Origin: an uncultured Alcanivorax sp.
Lineage (GTDB): Bacteria > Pseudomonadota > Gammaproteobacteria > Pseudomonadales > Alcanivoracaceae
Direction: 5' to 3'
Assembly (NCBI RefSeq): GCF_947258575.1
Contig: NZ_CAMYIV010000011.1
Location: forward strand, 471,546-535,545
Length of the DNA: 64,000 nucleotides
Below, one piece after another: positions 62,078 through 64,000 of this stretch. The first letter of the stretch is position 1; each line of letters starts with the position of its first letter. The translations under genes were made by a program, and so were the position numbers. Under the pieces are notes generated by a model. The model ran no database searches and was not told the DNA's origin. It saw nothing but the letters and a program-made list of their open reading frames with translations.

Positions 62078-63877
62078 ATGATCGAATACCGGATTCGCCC
62101 ACTGCGCCCTGAAGCTCATCTTTTTGAAGTGACGCTGACCGTGGCAGAGCCGACCCCGGAAGGGCAGGCGTTTACGTTGCCGGCCTGGATACCCGGCAGC
62201 TACATGATCCGTGATTTTGCCCGCCATCTGGTGCATCTGGAAGCCAGTTGTCAGGGTGAGACACTGCCCGTGGCGAAAATCGACAAGCAAACCTGGCAGG
62301 TGCCACCCTGCGACGGCCCTGTGCAGCTGCACTACCACGTTTACGCCTGGGACCTGTCCGTGCGCGGCGCGCATCTGGATACCACCCACGGCTATTTCAA
62401 TGGCACCTGTGTCTTCCTGGCGCCCATGGGGCACGAGGACCAGCCTTGCGAAGTAGAAATCGAAGCACCGCAAGGCCCGGCCTACCTGGCCTGGCAGCTG
62501 GCCACCGGGCTGCCCCGGCTGACGGGGTCGGAGCTGGCGTTTGGCCGCTTCCGGGCAGATAACTACGATGCCCTGATCGACCATCCGGTGGAAATGGGCC
62601 CGTTCGAGTATGCCCAGTTCGAAGCCTGTGGCGTGCCGCACTGGGTGGTGATGGCCGGTCGTCACAAGACCGATATGGCGCGGCTGTGCCGGGATCTGAA
62701 ACCGATCTGCGAACATCACATCCGCATGTTCGGCGAACCGGCGCCCATGGATCGCTATCTGTTCATGACCCTGGTCACCGGCAATGGTTATGGTGGCCTG
62801 GAACATCGCAATTCCACCAGCCTCATGTGTGCCCGCGACGACCTGCCCAAGCGCACCGACGAGCCGGGCAAGGTGCGCGATGGCTATCGTAATTATCTGG
62901 GCCTGTGCAGCCACGAATATTTCCATACCTGGAATATCAAGCGGATCAAGCCGGCGGCGTTCACGCCGTTTGATCTGTCCCGGGAAGTGCATACGGAATT
63001 GTTGTGGGCCTTCGAGGGCATCACCAGCTACTACGATGATTTGTCGCTGACCCGCACCGGGCTGATTGCGCCGCAGAGCTATCTGGAGCTGCTCGGGCAG
63101 ACCCTGAGCCGGGTGTATCGTGGTCAGGGCCGCCACAAGCAAACTGTCACCGAATCCAGCTTCGACGCCTGGACCCGCTTCTACAAGCAGGATGAAAACG
63201 CCCCCAACGCCATCGTCAGTTATTACACCAAGGGCTCGCTGGTGGCGCTGGCGCTGGATCTGACCCTGCGCAACTTGACCGGCGAGAAAAAGTCCCTGGA
63301 CGATCTTATGCGCCTGCTCTGGGCCCGTTACGGGCAGACCGGCGAAGGCGTGCCGGAGCAGGGCATACAACCCCTGGCCGAAGAAGTCGCCGGCTGCGAC
63401 ATGAGCGACTTCTTCGAGCAGGCCCTCTACAGCACCGAGGATCTGCCCCTGGCAGAGCTGTTGGCCGAGCGCGGTGTAGAGCTCAATTGGCGCAGTGCTG
63501 CCGGCCATGGCGACAACGGTGGCAAGCCCGGCAAGGATGGTATCCCTAATCTGGGGGTGCGGCTGGTTGCCGATCCGATGGGCGCGAAGATTGTCGTCGC
63601 CTTCGAGCAGGGCCCGGCCATGGCTGCCGGATTGTCTGCGGGGGATGTGATCATTGCCGTGGATGGCCTGCACGCTACACAGAGCAATATCGACAATCTG
63701 ATGGCCAATTTCCTGCCCGGCGAAAACGTGGAAGTGCATGCTTTCCGCCGCGACGAGCTGATGAAATTCAAAGTGACAGTGGCGCCCAGCGAACCAAGCA
63801 CCGCGTATTTGACCATCGCCAAGGGCGGGTTAACCGAGAAGGGCAAAGCCTGGCTGCACTGGAAGGGCAATGAATAG
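62078..63877 (+). CDS. M61-family metallopeptidase with PDZ domain
   Basis: A 599-residue zinc peptidase. The N-terminal beta domain has MIEYRIRPLRPEAHLFEV and AWIPGSYMIRDFARHL, typical of M61. The zinc motif is HEYFHTWNIKRIKP (HExxH at about 279), with the third ligand in the WAFEGITSYYDD segment. A C-terminal PDZ domain (about 490-580) has GAKIVVAFEQGPAMAAGLSAGDVIIAVDG. The best-known member prefers Gly/Ala N-termini. The start is the ATG after AGGAGAGACC. No signal peptide is seen. The TAG stop lies at the junction of two 7-bp units of a heptamer arm. Confidence 0.9.
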   Translation: MIEYRIRPLRPEAHLFEVTLTVAEPTPEGQAFTLPAWIPGSYMIRDFARHLVHLEASCQGETLPVAKIDKQTWQVPPCDGPVQLHYHVYAWDLSVRGAHLDTTHGYFNGTCVFLAPMGHEDQPCEVEIEAPQGPAYLAWQLATGLPRLTGSELAFGRFRADNYDALIDHPVEMGPFEYAQFEACGVPHWVVMAGRHKTDMARLCRDLKPICEHHIRMFGEPAPMDRYLFMTLVTGNGYGGLEHRNSTSLMCARDDLPKRTDEPGKVRDGYRNYLGLCSHEYFHTWNIKRIKPAAFTPFDLSREVHTELLWAFEGITSYYDDLSLTRTGLIAPQSYLELLGQTLSRVYRGQGRHKQTVTESSFDAWTRFYKQDENAPNAIVSYYTKGSLVALALDLTLRNLTGEKKSLDDLMRLLWARYGQTGEGVPEQGIQPLAEEVAGCDMSDFFEQALYSTEDLPLAELLAERGVELNWRSAAGHGDNGGKPGKDGIPNLGVRLVADPMGAKIVVAFEQGPAMAAGLSAGDVIIAVDGLHATQSNIDNLMANFLPGENVEVHAFRRDELMKFKVTVAPSEPSTAYLTIAKGGLTEKGKAWLHWKGNE

Positions 63878-63901
63878 TTAACAATTAATAATGAATAGCG
63901 G
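63870..63901. repeat. Solo arm of the heptamer element (copy 6), overlapping the peptidase stop
   Basis: Units ATGAATA, GTTAACA, ATTAATA, ATGAATA (63870-63897), then GCGG. The first unit and the G of the second form the peptidase stop TAG. The arm contains stops in all three plus-strand frames. No central hairpin follows; a GTAGGAGC-type element begins 24 bp later. Confidence 0.78.
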
Positions 63902-63924
63902 AAATCCTGGACTGTGCATTGGCT

Positions 63925-64000
63925 GTAGGAGCGGCGCTCGAGCCGCGAACCTGCTTGCGAGGGTTTTCCCAAGAACGATTCGCGGCTCGAGCGCCGCTCC
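63925..64000. repeat. GTAGGAGC-type palindromic element, copy 3, cut by the window end
   Basis: It begins GTAGGAGCGGCGCTCGAGC at 63925 and continues to a mirror segment TTCGCGGCTCGAGCGCCGCT ending at 64000, where the expected final TAC would follow. Both ends are near identical to copy 2 at 40020, and the whole can fold as a long hairpin. Confidence 0.85.

Noticed and set aside
62030..63739. A 569-codon open frame on the minus strand opposite the M61 peptidase
   Set aside because: The sense frame has clear zinc and PDZ motifs; the antisense frame has none.

Overview
The window is chromosomal DNA of a marine gammaproteobacterium. The gene content (a thiolase / multifunctional beta-oxidation pair, two OruR-type AraC regulators, the arsC-wrbA-DUF2069 and DUF2066-hda neighbourhoods known from Pseudomonas relatives, many envelope lipoproteins) and the moderate-to-high GC fit Alcanivorax or a close hydrocarbon-degrading relative. 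That genus call is inference from gene content, not a database match. There is no prophage, integrase, plasmid function, CRISPR array or rRNA operon; one tRNA gene is present.

Layout. 0-8 kb: end of a DUF2066 gene, hda, a 1483-residue CSLREA surface protein that looks like two proteins fused in frame, a LapA-type membrane protein and sthA. 7.8-13.7 kb: Smr and PilZ proteins, a new 52-residue charged protein, a double-domain GST-like protein and the beta-oxidation operon. 13.7-22.5 kb: VOC protein, PPK2 kinase with a Na/phosphate cotransporter, lone receiver, AraC regulator, purU, an outer-membrane protein, then rlmM-MFS-tusA. 22.6-26.2 kb: a conserved unknown, a gamma-glutamylcyclotransferase-like protein, a MATE pump and epmC. 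26.3-34.4 kb: a nine-gene minus-strand operon, arsC-wrbA-DUF2069-RDD-SpoIIM-DUF4129-DUF4350-MoxR-DUF58. 34.4-45.6 kb: yihY-acyP-hydrolase, class I fumarase, a lipoprotein, an RND/MMPL exporter with a DPF-repeat insert, a SRPBCC protein, AraC regulator and a Met-rich outer-membrane protein. 45.6-52.6 kb: tRNA-Thr, an AbfD-like dehydratase, msrA-msrB, an acyl-CoA racemase-type protein, a lipoprotein and a ceramidase. 52.8-60.9 kb: a calcium-repeat surface cluster (OmpA with one thrombospondin type-3 repeat, lipoproteins with 6 and 19 repeats, and an MltF-like lytic transglycosylase with two solute-binding domains). 60.9-64 kb: a monoacylglycerol-lipase-like hydrolase and an M61 peptidase.

The most unusual feature lies between the genes. 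A dispersed family of about 145-170 bp elements sits at gene ends, mostly in convergent gaps (7.7, 22.5, 26.3 and 47.5 kb, with partial copies at 23.4 and 63.9 kb). Each has inverted arms of three to five tandem 7-bp units (GTTAACA, GTGAATA, GTTGAAA and so on) around a GC-rich perfect hairpin. The units carry TAA, TGA or TAG; because 7 is not a multiple of 3, successive units place stops in different frames. The stop codons of tusA, smr, msrB and the M61 peptidase lie inside the arms. A related design with CTGACGC units sits at 19.1 kb. I interpret these as mobile or homogenised gene-end cassettes combining multi-frame translation stops with a bidirectional terminator hairpin. Two other intergenic palindromic families (GTAGGAGC...GCGAAC and TAGGGTGGATTA...TAATCCA) are REP/MITE-like.
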